64,000 nucleotides of DNA from Pampus argenteus (GCA_036937835.1 CM072878.1:2280001-2344000), one strand, 5' to 3'. Numbered from the stretch's first letter, positions 39,792-52,364 are shown. Notes: generated from the letters alone by a model not told the origin. Numbers and translations: made by a program.

Positions 39792-41500
39792 TATATATAA
39801 ACTAAAAACACTACTTCCTGTATTTGCACTGAACACAACTATAGATAATTTCCAGAGGTACTGTAATAATTGTTGATGCATTTCTCAAAAGAAAGACAGA
39901 AAGAAAAAGTCAGCCTTACGTTGCCTCTAGATGTGATGCCAGAGATTCAACATAGTCAGTAGGATTCATCCTTTGGGAAGCATGAATGTCTTTTAAAAAT
40001 TCCATGGCAATTTATTCAATACGTGTTGAGATATTTCAGTAAAGATTATAGAGTCTATAGGAATGTCACACGTTATGAATATGAAGATATAAAGACTCAT
40101 AATATAGATATAAAGCCACTGAGATACACAGTGTGTCCATTTCATAGTGGGAATGGAATTTGTCCTTTGCTAGAAGATACAGCGTAATTTATTCAACATT
40201 ATATCTCAAGTGTCAAATTTACAGTTAATGTATTGAAGTGCTGCTTTTATATTGTTTATGTCAAAATTAAAGGTATTAACTTACATATGCAACTGAAGCG
40301 CCTGGTCTTTGTCTGTCTCATTGAGCTGCAGTTCAAGATTAAAACACTAGATGGAGAAAGAGAGCTAAACACTGAACACACTCTCTCCCGAACATGAATC
40401 CATATCAAACAAACTCAATGCCTTGTTTTGCAGAGCAGCGTGCTGTGTTTTTTTATTTAGTAGTATGTGACGAATGCAACAGAAGTGTTATAATAGTACT
40501 GAAATGTTTCAGCTGCGAGTTAAAATAATTCATTCTGACTTCCTGCCTCACAATAGTAGTCACTCCACCGCCAACCCTCATCTGCTGAATTACTTGTATA
40601 TTCTTAAACAAGTCAATTCCTGATTTCTGTATTTTCAGTAGATTCAGTAGACTAGTAGTAGTAGCCACTAAAACTGATTCTGATTTTAAACAAAGTCCGT
40701 GAACGACTGGAATTATAATGCATGTGTCTATGCTTCAGGTATCTCCCTGCCATACACCAGAGATACATTTAAATGAAGCCTTTTCAACTTGTGATATCAC
40801 ACCTGAAATTGAAATGAGATCTATTGTAAAATAAGTGGAAGTCATGACTGGATGAGAACATCGTCTGAATAGTCAGAATTATTCATAGACATATCTTGAT
40901 ATGACTTTTTCTGTTCTTTGTCTCTAAGACCTCAGCCAAGCATGATTAACACATTCTGCTAACATTATGTCTATAATAATGAATAAGCTTGTCCCTCATT
41001 CAAACTTATCACTCACTGACATTTTGAGAAGAGCTACAGCCGCGGCCCAGAGGGCCTCATTATCACACGAGCCATCAGTTACATTTCATGAAGCCAAACA
41101 TTACACTTTAACATCGCCTGAACAAACACATGATTGCTTTAATATACAACTAACTGCACATTTTTCAATAACGATGATGTTGTTTTTTTTCTCTTATTCA
41201 AGTTTTTAAAATAAATGTGTACATGTGTATTACAGTTTGGTGAAATGCAGTTGTAGCATCCTCATTGTATAAATGAGAAAAAAAATTACATTTGTTTTAA
41301 TCTTTAAAACACAGTAATAGAACAAGGACAAGCAAGTAATATTTAAGAAAATTTCATTACTACATTTTAAAAAGAATGTATAATATTATAGATATACCTA
41401 TTGTACAAAATAACTGAATCTGTAGTGCACAGAAATGACGTAGTAGGAATGTTATGGTGTTGTGCTGAACAAATAATAATAAAAACAAGAACGGCACAGT
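39792..41500. other. AT-rich intergenic DNA
   Basis: I see no gene, recognisable mobile element or regulatory pattern in this stretch. Confidence 0.5.
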
Positions 41501-41509
41501 GACAATTCA

Positions 41510-42075
41510 CCAGCTGTTCAACTACACTGTATCATCGGTGCTGTTCTACTACAGGGTATCATCGGTGCTGTTCTACTACGGGGTATCATCGGTGCTGTTC
41601 TACAGGGTATCATCGGTGCTGTTCAACTACAGGGTATCATTGGTGCTGTTCTACTCCAGGGTATCATCGGTGCTGTTCTACAGGGTATCATCGGTGCTGT
41701 TCTACTCCAGGGTATCATCGGTGCTGTTCTACTACAGGGTATCATCTGTGCTGTTCTACTACAGGGTATCATCGGTGCTGTTCTACTCCATGGTATCATC
41801 GGTGCTGTTCTACTCCAGGGTATCATCGGTGCTGTTCTACTCCAGGGTATCATCGGTGCTGTTCTACAGGGTATCATCGGTGCTGTTCTACTCCAGGGTT
41901 TCATCGGTGCTGTTCTACTACGGGGTTTCATCGGTGCTGTTCTACTACAGGGTATCATCGGTGCTGTTCTACTCCAGGGTTTCATCGGTGCTGTTCTACT
42001 ACAGGGTATCATCGGTGCTGTTCTACTCCAGGGTATCATCGGTGCTGTTCTACTCCAGGGTATCATCGGTGCCGT
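41510..42075. repeat. minisatellite, about 21 units of 27 or 24 bp
   Basis: The 27-bp unit reads TTCTACTACAGGGTATCATC followed by GGTGCTG. A 24-bp form lacks one TAC/TCC triplet. Units differ at a few positions (TAC/TCC, AGG/GGG, GTA/GTT). All lengths are multiples of three, so both strands stay open over the whole array. This produces long pseudo-proteins and is not evidence for a gene. Confidence 0.95.
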
Positions 42076-42574
42076 AGTACTCCATTTCTCAGTTTTTAAA
42101 AAGACTATTAAGTTGACCTTTAACCTTTATTGCTTGTATAACAATGAAATATAAACAATAAGTGACATTCCATCTTGAAAATGTGGCTTCCTCTTTATCA
42201 TTAATATGCTGGTTTTATACTGAGGATTACAAAATAATAATTATATAAAAATATTACTATTAAGCATTTTGTGTGAAGAAACCAAAAGACAAAATAACCC
42301 ATATTAATGATACATATTAGTCTTAAATGACTTCCTTATACAGAGAAATAGATATGGGAGGGCTAGACAAAACAAAAGGAAATAGCAAGGCCTGGATTTG
42401 TGTGTTTCAGCTAGGTGAAGTTAAATGCAGTCACTGTTCCAGTAAAACCCTTACAGAATCTTTACGTGTGTGACAAACAGTCCCAGTAGCTATATTTCTA
42501 TCAACTTATTTTTATGAACATTGATGGAAACAGTGAAATTCATAAAACTTATTTCTCCTTTCGTTTTTTTTTAA

Positions 42575-43057
42575 TTCAGGGGTTGCCACAGTGAATCAGT
42601 TTCCTCCATCTAACCCTGTCTTCTGTATCCTCTTCTCTCACACTAGCTACCTTCATGTCCTCTTTCACTACATCCATATGTCTCCTCTTTGGTCTTCCTC
42701 TAGACCTCCTGCCTGGCAGTTCAATAGAATCTTCTATGGAGATTCCTGTCTAACCTCGTCTGTCAGCCTGTCCATCACCATAGTGATCAAGAAGGGTCTC
42801 AGAGCTCATCCCTGATGCAGTCCCACCTCCACCTTGAACTCCTCTGTCACACCTACAGAACACCTCACCACTGTCTTACAGTCCTCATACATGTCCTACA
42901 CCGCTCTAACATACTTCTCTGCCACCCCAGACTTTCTCATACAATACAAGCAAATACTGTATCTGTAGTACTCTTTTTTGCCATGAGACCATACTGCTGC
43001 TCACAAATGCTCATTCCTGCCCTTAGTCTAGCTTCAGCTACTCTTTCCTACTCTTTC
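42575..43057 (-). mobile_element. RTE-like LINE relic, 3' half
   Basis: Minus-strand fragments include ERVAEARLRAGMSICEQQYG, LMAKKSTTD, EKYVRAV-like DMYEDCKTVVRC, VTEEFKVEVGLHQG and a C-terminal block rich in R and K (around 42700-42600), ending VRWRKL-like. These are RT and C-terminal blocks of fish RTE LINEs. Large internal deletions and stops show it is dead. It is the downstream part of the element that resumes at 44618. Confidence 0.8.
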
Positions 43058-43548
43058 AAATCAAATCAAATTTTATTTATATAGCCCAAAATCACAAAAT
43101 ACATTTGTCTCAGAGGGCTTTACAATCTGTACAGGGAGTGACACCCTCTGTCCTTAGACCCTCGATTCTAGTGAGAAAAAACTTGCCCACCAAAAAACCT
43201 TTTAACAGGGAAAAAGGTGGAAGAAACCTCAGGAAGAGCCACAGAGGAGGGATCCCTCTCCCAGGACGGACAGACGTGCAATGATGTCACATGTACAGAA
43301 CAAATCAACACACACATATTGTACAATTACAATGAATTATAATAAATTTCAATGATAAAATGAGAATGTTTACAATGAATGATGAATTGTTACAGTAACA
43401 GTAAAACTTGTGATAAAGATACAGATGCACAGTCCAGTCTAGGACCACAGCAGCAGACACAGTCCACAAGAACCTGCTGGACACGAGAGAGCACAGAAAC
43501 TCCAGGGAAGAAGTTTAGTTAGTAACAAGTTAGATCGATAGATTAGAT

Positions 43549-43550
<2 letters not shown>

Positions 43551-43635
<85 letters not shown>
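43551..43635. repeat. (GATA)n microsatellite in the LINE 3' UTR
   Basis: About 21 GATA units just after the end of the L2-like frame. Confidence 0.95.
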
Positions 43636-43636
<1 letters not shown>

Positions 43637-43660
43637 ACTAAGGGATGACCTGAGCCAGCC

Positions 43661-44548
43661 CTAACTATAAGCTTTATCAAAAAGGAAAGTCTTAAGTCTA
43701 CTCTTAAAGGTGTTGATCGTGTCTGCCTCCCGAACACAGAGTGGTAGTTTATTCCACAGAAGAGGAGCTTGATAGCTGAAAGCTCTGGCTCCCAATCTAC
43801 TTTTAGTCACTATAGGAACCACAAGGAACCCAGCATCCTGGGAGCGCAGTGTTCTAGTGGGGTGGTAAGGTACTATGAGTTCTTTTAGATATGAAGGTGC
43901 CTGACCATGAAGAGCTTTGTATGTTAGTAGAAGAATTTTAAATTCTATTCTAGATTTAACGGGTAGCCAGTGCAAGGAAGCCAAAATGGGAGAGATGTGA
44001 TCTCTGATCTTGGTTCCTGTCAGAACACGTGCAGCAGCGTTCTGAATCAGCTGCAAACTCTTAAGAGACTTATTAGAGCAGCCTGATAACAAAGAGTTAC
44101 AATAGTCCAGCCTAGTAACAAATGCATGGACTAGTTTTTCTGCATCCACTTGAGAAATGATGCGTCTGATTTTGGCAATGTTGCGCAAGTGGAAGAATGC
44201 AGTCCTCGGAAGTTGTTTTATATAGTCATTAAAGGACAAATCCTGATCAAGGACAACTCCAAGATTTTTTACGGTGGAGCTGGAGGCCAGGGTGATCCCG
44301 TCTAAGGCTAAATCTCTGCAATGATAGTTTCTGAGGTGTTTGGGTCCAATTACGAGAACTTCAGTTTTATCTGAATTTAGCATCAGAAAATTGTGGGTCA
44401 TCCAATTTTTTATGTCCTTAATGCATGCTTGAAGTTTAGTTAAGTGATTGGTTTCATCAGGCTTGATCGATAAATATAATTGGGTGTCGTCGGCATAACA
44501 GTGAAAGTTAATTGAATGATTCCTAATAATGTTCCCTAGAGGAAGCAT
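43661..44548 (-). CDS. L2-like LINE reverse transcriptase, C-terminal part
   Basis: A 295-residue open frame without stops. YADDTQLYLS at about residues 18-27 is the RT catalytic motif. NSDKTEVLVIG, NLGVVLDQDLSF, RLDYCNSLLSG, IQNAAARVLTG, ILASLHWLPV, FKILLLTYKALHG, PSYLKELI and the end FKSRLKTFLFDKAYS are the usual C-terminal blocks of teleost L2-type LINEs. The endonuclease and the first part of the RT are missing through 5' truncation, so the copy cannot move on its own. The frame continues upstream in phase to GVPQGSVLGP; the listed start is only the first ATG. It is a mobile-element gene, not a host gene. Confidence 0.85.
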   Translation of the reverse strand: MLPLGNIIRNHSINFHCYADDTQLYLSIKPDETNHLTKLQACIKDIKNWMTHNFLMLNSDKTEVLVIGPKHLRNYHCRDLALDGITLASSSTVKNLGVVLDQDLSFNDYIKQLPRTAFFHLRNIAKIRRIISQVDAEKLVHAFVTRLDYCNSLLSGCSNKSLKSLQLIQNAAARVLTGTKIRDHISPILASLHWLPVKSRIEFKILLLTYKALHGQAPSYLKELIVPYHPTRTLRSQDAGFLVVPIVTKSRLGARAFSYQAPLLWNKLPLCVREADTINTFKSRLKTFLFDKAYS

Positions 44549-44617
44549 ATATAAACTGAATAGAAATGGCCCTAATACAGAACCTTGTGGGACTCCATGA
44601 GAAACTTTGGTTTCTTA

Positions 44618-45485
44618 GATAACCTCTTTCTCCATATACACACCTGCACCTCCTCATTCCACCACCAAGTCTCCTTATCTACTTTCCTTCCAGATGACAC
44701 ACTAAGTACACTCCTACCTGTGTCCTTGATCACATTAGCTGTAGTTGTCCAGTTCAGTCCATCTGGAAGCACCTTCTGACCACCCAGAGAACTCATCTTT
44801 TTTCAACTTCCACCATTTCATCCTGTGCTCTGCATTTGCTGTCTTCATCTTCCTCACCACCAGAGTCATCCTACACACCACCATCCTATGCTGTCTGACT
44901 ACGCTCTCACCTACCACTACTTTCCAGTTACTGATCTCCTTCATATTACACCGTCTCCATGAGATAGTATATAGATATAGGTCACTCTATGTTCCTGTCT
45001 CTTCTGAAAGAAAGTATTCACTACAGCCATTTCCATCTTTTTTGCAAAATCAATAACCATCTTTCCTTCTGCGTTCCTCTCCTAGATACCAAACCTGCCT
45101 ATCACCTCCTCATCATCTGTTTCTTGCACCAACATGTCCATTGAAGTCTGCACCAATGACAACTCTCTCACCTCTAGGGATCCTCTGCATCACTTCATCA
45201 AGGTCCAATCAGAATTTCTCTTTCTCCTCCAGCTCACATCCCACCTGTGGAGCATACCCACTAACAACATTGAGCATCACACCTTTGATTTCTAGCTTCA
45301 GACTCATCACTCTATCTGACACTCTTTTTACACTCCTAACAAACACCTCCTTCAAGATAACTCCTACTCCATTTGTCCACAGTTCCTACTCTCAGTCCTA
45401 GACTCCTAGCTTTCATCTTCTCTCTCTTCCTACAAACACACCTTCCTCCTCCCCTTCTTGGCCCAACAGTAGTCCAATTTCCACC
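44618..45485 (-). mobile_element. RTE-like LINE relic, 5' half (endonuclease region)
   Basis: The minus strand contains ISNWKVVVGESVVRQHRMVV and CRMTLVVRK (about 44930-44855), then LGGQKVLPDG, GRKVDKETWWWNEEVQVCIW and RKRL (about 44690-44620), and further upstream short fragments of the endonuclease domain. These blocks belong to fish RTE-type LINEs, between endonuclease and RT. The frame is broken. Reading stops at KRLSKK where the L2-like LINE begins; the RTE then resumes at 43057 after a gap of roughly 170 residues. Confidence 0.8.
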
Positions 45486-45950
45486 GGCACCCTGTAGGTG
45501 TTTGGTATATAAATTTATATGATATGCCTTTAAATACATAATAAGGTGCTTTAAATGATGTGATGTGAGATGTGGTTCCTCCCTCTTAATCAAAAGATAT
45601 ATGTTGTCCATCCATGTAGTCCATTTTATCTGTGGTCATCTGTGGTCACTCTTGAAAATATTTTAAAAAATACAACACATGCTCATAATTAAATGACCAC
45701 ATAGGTAGATTGCACCATACACTCCAGAACGACCCATAAGAGCATTTTTTGATACCCCGCAGATATCAGCAGTAATGGTAAAGTTGGCTGGCTAGGTCTG
45801 AAACTTGGTGTGATTTGAAGTTACTATGTTCGTCATCATGGCACCAGTAAACACCACAACAATTGTACTAGTGTTTTTTTTTTTAAACTGAACTGTCCCG
45901 ATTCATGATTGGAAACAGTGGTGTCTGTGTTCTGGACTGTATCACTACGG

Positions 45951-45963
45951 CCACTAGAGGGCG
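45951..45963 (+). promoter_or_regulatory. CTCF-like motif
   Basis: CGGCCACTAGAGGGCG fits the CTCF core CCASYAGRKGGC without a mismatch. CTCF sites act as Hox cluster boundaries in vertebrates. Occupancy is unknown. Confidence 0.4.
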
Positions 45964-46454
45964 TCTATCACTGTAACTTGTGTTTTTCCGTGGCTAAATT
46001 TTGAACCTATACTGTTCTTTTTCCTTGAGGCTCAAAAAACATACAATGTAAATTAAAAACAGTTGGAATAGTCTCTCAAATGATCACATGAGATTGCCTG
46101 AATTATTATTATTTTTAATTTTCCGAACTGTGCAGTACCATGTTTGCAACAAGTGAGACGGGAGCCGTAGAAAGACTCTTAGCTACATACAGACACTTGG
46201 CGGTCAGAACAGGAAGTGACCCAGGGGTCAGCTGATCCCACACACATCTGCTTCTTATCACTATGCCAATGCTGTTTGTATGATTGTGTGGACCAAAAAC
46301 CCTCATGTTGTGGGGGCATGAATTTTTTATACAGTTACATTTTACATACTTCCCTCCCATAATATAAATCATTCAATTTTGGATGGAGACTTGGTTTTCC
46401 ATTAAGGAACGAGTGAGGTTCGGTTAATGTTAGGGTAAGGATTACGGAGCGTGT

Positions 46455-46965
46455 CCTCTCAAGAAAAATGACACTATAGGTCATAAATTCAGTGGCCAAA
46501 AAACAACCTATAGTTATATTTGAGTGCCAGACGCCATCTAGTGGCCATAGTAATTATGACCGGGTTTAGTGACATAGTTCAGATGACATCATTATAAGGT
46601 GACTTCCTTATCAGGAAGAGGTAGGTAGAGAGGATGGAGAGGCAGTTTAGTTTAGTTAGATAGTAGAAAGTGGGGAAAAGTTGCATAAGCAGCAGGAGAG
46701 CACTGTTCCAGACTACCAACTGGACATTTTATTGGACATTTTTTACTGTCACGTCGGGACACTTTAACCAGACATTTTAGTCATCACGTCCGGTATTTTA
46801 TTGCTGTTCAACAGCTGTTAGACATTTTTACCTCATTTTACTGATCACTTTAACCCAAACCATGATGCTTTCCAAACCCAAACCAAAGTTACTGTGCCTA
46901 AACCTAACCAAACCTTAACCACAGTATCCTACGCTCCTATGGGACATTCTGGAGTGCAGGTACAA
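46455..46965 (+). repeat. dispersed repeat, copy B
   Basis: Shares ordered blocks with 13460-13865 (see the GGCCATAGTAATTATGA and AGCAGGAGAGCACTGTT blocks), with about 100 extra bases in the second half that repeat a GGACATTTTA phrase. At 46532-46544 it carries a CTCF-like core on the minus strand (CCACTAGATGGCG). The same position in copy A is degraded. Confidence 0.7.
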
Positions 46966-47041
46966 AAATTTGTGGTTTGGGGGATTTGTATATATATCTC
47001 ATGTATATGTATAGGAGGTCAGAGGTCAGGGGAAGCTAGTC

Positions 47042-47143
47042 CAGGGGTGGCCAACCAGTCAGAGACTAAGAGACACTTTTTTTTACTGTGTTACTGCAAA
47101 GAGCCACATCATACACATGGGCACACATGAACATCACCCCATC

Positions 47144-47177
<34 letters not shown>

Positions 47178-47763
47178 CTGCTCAGCCAAATTTATTGTAA
47201 ATGTCACACACCTACATGATAATTACAGAAATCGACTCCTACAGTACTAAGACCACAGGCCAGTTATTTTCAATAATTAACATTGTGTGAAACTGTCTCA
47301 CACACACACAAACACACACTCAGTTAAACCAAGTCAAAAATATAAGAATTTACAATGGTGTGTTTCTCCAACTATGCATGTTGCTTGGTGTCAGTGACCA
47401 ACTTGAGAAGTTCAATCCCTTTTGTTAATTCCTGCTAAGTGTTAGCATGGACTGAGCTGAAGTGGTGCTGAAGATTTGAAGCTTTGAAATACGCTAATGA
47501 GGCAGAATGGCTTCCCATTACATTCAACAAAAAATATAAACTCTCTCACTCTGTTAAAAACGTTCCATGTTCATCTTCATATTTTCGTCTTGCTGTGTGT
47601 TTTTTTTTGAGAGCGAACTTGACACAAATTGTTTACTACTCAAATGATTGCACGCACATGCACATTTGACGCCACATAGGGAATGAATGACAGCGCCAGG
47701 CTAAGCGTTTTTGACGCTTGTCATGTGAAAGCCCCTTAAGAGCCAGGCCAGAGGTCAGGCCTG
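47042..47763. mobile_element. non-autonomous hAT element with 8-bp target duplication
   Basis: AGCTAGTC occurs at 47034-47041 and again at 47764-47771, flanking an element that begins CAGGGGTGGCCAACCAGTC and ends GAGGTCAGGCCTG. The CAGGG start and the 8-bp duplication are hAT hallmarks. The ends are only partly inverted (CAGGGGTGGCC against CAGGCCTGACC). It contains a (CA)n at 47150-47177 and no transposase. Confidence 0.65.
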
Positions 47764-49159
47764 AGCTAGTCTATGTCAAAAAAAGGAGAAATAGAGTTCT
47801 GCTGTTTGCATGTTGTGTCTTCTTAACTGGCTAATTAGCCACAGGTAAGGAGTCACCTGGTATTCAGAGTTAGACAGTTTCCAAACCCTTTGACTTCGCT
47901 GTGAGTAAGAGATTTAGTTAAGTGTCTGAACTTTACTGTTGATGGTCAGTAAATAATAGGTTGGCTGCTCATTAAAACATATCTGGTTCTATTTCTACAA
48001 ATGTCACACATGATGCTCTGGAGTTGGTAGAAGGAACAATTTACTTGTGCTGATAAGTAACTAGTAAAAAAGATGTTTATTATTTATCCCATGTTTATTT
48101 ATTTTATATGGTAATGTTATTTCATCACCTGACTTAATACCTCATCTTTTTTCAGACAATACAAGCTAGATTAGGTCACACATACATTCTACAGCAAAGC
48201 TTCATTACAATCACTGATTTCCCTTTTCTTCTTCTCTTTATTATTTGTTTTTACCTGGATTTATGCTTTATGTTGCTAAATAGTTTTTTGTGCTCTTGGG
48301 GAGGACTCTTGCTCCCCCAGCTGGGTTTCCTCACAACTATTTTGTTTTGGATTTTTCTTGTTTTTAATCAGAATTTTGTAGTTTATGTGCAAAAAAGCAA
48401 ATAAACTGCACCAATCTAAATTCAATCCAATTTTTTTTTTCTTTATGATGTCGTCCACCACCACCCACCAATCACCACCACACACACACAGGCTTTGTTG
48501 GAGGCCTGTCCGGCTGTATAGTGTGTTTACAGCCTTTTCTTCCTGAGCTGTTAAAATGCACACACACACACAGACACACACACACACACACACAGAAAAA
48601 GAGAGACCCTAACCCTAATCTGAGTTGTGGCTGGTTTTATTTAACTGCACGCTGTCTGTCATAAGTCAGTTTGGTTTCACAAAATCTTAATCCAATTTGT
48701 ATCAGTTTCTGTGCACTTTTTTATGAACTAATAGAGTCTGAAAGTCACCATGTTCATTTTTATTTACAGACTGGACTTACGTGTCTTTGCATCTTGAAAA
48801 GGAAATCTTGAGACATGTAAACACAAGTTTCTTCATGAAATGAACAAAGACTTTATTATGTGAAATGTGAAGTCTCTCGCTGTCTTTTTAAATTGGATTT
48901 GAAGCTACAAAACATTCATTTGAAGGTGTTTGTGTTAAAACATGACTGTTCACTCCAGTGTCCATGTCACCACCCTTTTGCCCCCACCCCAGGCCATCCC
49001 AGGCCATTCCAGACCAGACAGGGGCCAGACTACTAACTGTTTACAAGCTGTCTGTCTGTCTCAAGTTCAACTGCAAAGTCTAACCTGGGAAACAAAAAGA
49101 CAGTCCGCAATGCAGGAGGAGGGAGGAGGAGAGGGAGAATGTGGTAAAAGCTGTAGGGG

Positions 49160-49164
<5 letters not shown>

Positions 49165-49208
<44 letters not shown>

Positions 49209-49315
49209 CGGTGTGAACGAGGAGGGGTCCCCATTGGACATGAACTTGAGACAGAAAAACGAGCCTCAGTCCTGCATTCCTGGTCTGAAGCATAAAGTAT
49301 ACTCTGGGGACCTGA

Positions 49316-49374
<59 letters not shown>

Positions 49375-49452
49375 GGGTTCTCCCCTCTTCTCTCTGTCCT
49401 ATAAACTATTGAATAGAATAGAATAGAATAGAATAGAATAGAATAGAATAGA
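49165..49452. repeat. microsatellite cluster: two (GT)n runs and (GAATA)n
   Basis: (GT)n at 49165-49207, (GT)n at 49318-49373 and about eight GAATA units at 49411-49452, all within 290 bp. Confidence 0.9.
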
Positions 49453-51877
49453 AAATGGGATAAAACATGATTTTTTGTTACTTTAGAAGCGTGTTTTATT
49501 TTCTCGTCTGTACTGAAGGTGGATGATGCCGGACAGGAGGGAGAATTAAGGTGGAATCAACCGTCTGTCTCCTTTCTTGTGTATACACTCTACTACAGTT
49601 AGCAGGTACCATGCAAAACTTTCCACTTTCTATTATAGAAAATCAAGTTTTCCTCTTATGTCATCAGCTTGGAATTATAAGGTTCTCTGTGAGGGTGACA
49701 TACAAATGTATTTATTCCAAAATTAGCTTCCATTTTTTGTCTGCATGAGCTCTCATCACTGTCATTGTTGGAGCTCTGAGCGGTGCTGCAGTACACAAAA
49801 CAAAATTCACTTGGAAACATTGTTTAGTTTGCATCTGATTGCTAAAATATCCAGCAGTTCACCTGCAAGAAACCTGAATTTATCAGGTTTTCATTTTTAA
49901 CAAAACGTTTCAGAATCTTTAACTCCAGTCCAGAGCAGTGAGGCAACATGTTGGAGGTGGATCCTGACAGATGCAGCAGTTGAAACATAAAAAGTTAGTG
50001 AATACTTTGGGGTTTAAACCTTTAGACAACATATCTAAAATGAAAATCTACTAAGCGTCTGAAATGTTAATTCTAAGGTCACACCATGTAGAAAATATTC
50101 AAATGAGTAACTGTTTGAATTTACCCCAATTTTCCAAACACCATCCATTTCTCACACTTCATACTAACTGTCATCTCAGCTGGGTTTGCTTCTCATTGGC
50201 TCTCCTCCCAGAACGACTGAAATCCATCCAACCGGTTTGTAACATACACCTGCTTTGTGTTCTCCATTGAGCTGCTGCCGTCAGCCAGCCAGAGTCCACT
50301 CGTGCTGCATATTCATTCAGCTTTAAAGTGAACTACATTCACCTGCAGAACACTGTGACAGTCATTATCATGATCCAGACAGTTATAGAGGAAAGGAAGC
50401 ACTGTCTGAGTCATAAGTTCCTGTCCTTTAACTCCAGAGAGGACGCTTATGTATATGTAACCACAAACGTGCCTGTTGGGTCCGAGGGCGTTGCTTTTAA
50501 TGCTCTGACACCTATTGGGGTGAGTTGTTGTTTTTTTTTTTTTTTTAATTATACAAAATAGTCATGCCAACTGTATGAATGAGAAACATTGGCTTGTGCA
50601 GTTATATGTGCAACACTACGTATGTGGCATGAGATCTCACTTTCATTCAGAGAGTGCAGCGGTCTGCAGGCAGGAATGTAAAGTGCTCTGTGTCTATTCT
50701 CTTGGTTTTTACTACCACAGCAGGTCAAACCGTGCATCACAGTATTCCTCTTCCTGCTCCATTCTGATGCATTTAATGCAGTTCTAACAAGATGCAAAAC
50801 TTTTCTTTCATCTGTGGAATTCAGCAGCCTTGTGAAAGAAAGAATTTTGTTTTTACAAAAAAACAAAAAACAAAACTGAACTTTTCTTTATTTCTTTGTT
50901 TTTCTCTCATTCAGAGTGATGTTAATATTTGTTGGGTTGATTATCAGAGTGTTGTGAGCTCTGACCTCTGACCTCCTGTTAGTGGAGTCTGTCTGCATCA
51001 GGCTCTCATTTCACTGATTTAAGCATATTCCTATTTTAAAGCATTTGAACCATTTCTTTACATATAAAATGACATCTTAAAAATTAAACTAGATTTATAA
51101 TTATAATGACGGCTTTATATTCACTTTGTCACATCTTTGTTTACCTCTTTATGTTATTTGCAGTTCCAGATTTTCCTGCTAATATTTTAATATTTCCTTT
51201 TTAGGTTTTTTTAAGTTTTAAATTATTTAAAATCTTAACTGCCTCCGACTCCTCTGTTAGTGAAACCTAATTTGTCCTCATGTCACTCAGTTTAACAGAC
51301 TGCTTTCCTGATTGTATGTATTTATTTATTTATTTCATGCATTCATTACATATATCACATAACTGATTCATCTGCTGTTCATCTTTCTGTTTTAATGTAT
51401 ATACAGAATTCAGATGATCTATACATTATACATATATACAATGGATAATTAATAATATATAATATATTGTTGTACATGATATCAATTATATTATATATAC
51501 ATATTATAATGTAATGGTCTTAACTTTGTTTTTAAACATATATTCTAACATGTTGTATATGTAATTGCATTTGCATGTGTTTTTTGTACTTCATGTGTTG
51601 CAGCGGTACTATTTGACATTTAAACAACCCATACTACATACAGCTGCTACATACAGCTGCTACTACTTCTGTTTGATGATTTTGCACTTCAAATATTCTG
51701 CTTTGATATTGAAGCAAATACATTTTCTGTGTGTATTTACTGTGAATTGTGTTTTGACTTCAGCAGATACTTTCATCAGTTATTTGCATCCACTGCCTTC
51801 AGCAAAAACACACATTTATTTATATTTACTAACAAGTAAAGTGTTTTATATTTATTTCCATGCAAACGTATATAGAT

Positions 51878-51920
<43 letters not shown>

Positions 51921-52320
51921 AATATAGTCCATAAAATCAGGTTGGGGGGATTTGACCTAATGTCCAAAAACATTGTATTCAAATTGTATGAACTTATATG
52001 ATAAAAATAAATAAATAAAGCAACATGTGTTGAACATTGAGTTTGTGTGTGATTTTGTTGTGATGTGTGTGAATAAAATAACACCACATGAGTCGGTGGT
52101 GTGCCGGGTGGTGAGGCTTGCAGGCATCCTCCTCCTCTTCCTCCTCCTCTTCCTCCTCTCTGGTATTTGGACTAAAGGGGAAAAAGAGCTTTATGAGCTT
52201 CAGGGCTTCCGTCGGTATTGTTGGTTTTAAAGGAGGATAGAGACGGAGCCGTAAAGAGAGTCAACAGGCCAGCAGAGCACACCGCCGTTTGTCAAGTTCA
52301 ATGTTAATGTTTAACGGTCC

Positions 52321-52364
<44 letters not shown>

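Larger units (their letters stand above)
43058..44617 (-). mobile_element. L2-like LINE, 5'-truncated, inserted into the RTE relic
   Basis: The element starts inside the reverse transcriptase at ETKVSHGVPQGSVLGPF (about 44615-44565), continues through a long open frame and a 3' UTR with a GATA array, and ends in GGGCTATATAAATAAAATTT and GATTTGATTTG at 43058. The same tail is found at 55856-55937. 5' truncation and an intact remaining frame suggest a fairly recent insertion. Target duplication is unclear; a short AAAGAG occurs on both sides. Confidence 0.85.

Noticed and set aside
41510..42075. CRISPR-like regular repeat
   Set aside because: There are no unique spacers; units are contiguous tandem copies in a vertebrate genome.
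41499..42077. 192-residue and 147-residue open frames on opposite strands
   Set aside because: Both are produced by a minisatellite whose unit length is a multiple of three; there is no non-repetitive coding sequence.
43661..44548. 295-residue frame as a host gene
   Set aside because: RT catalytic motif and L2-type C-terminal blocks show it to be a LINE.
48606..48620. Telomere-like CCCTAACCCTAA
   Set aside because: Only two units; not an interstitial telomeric array.
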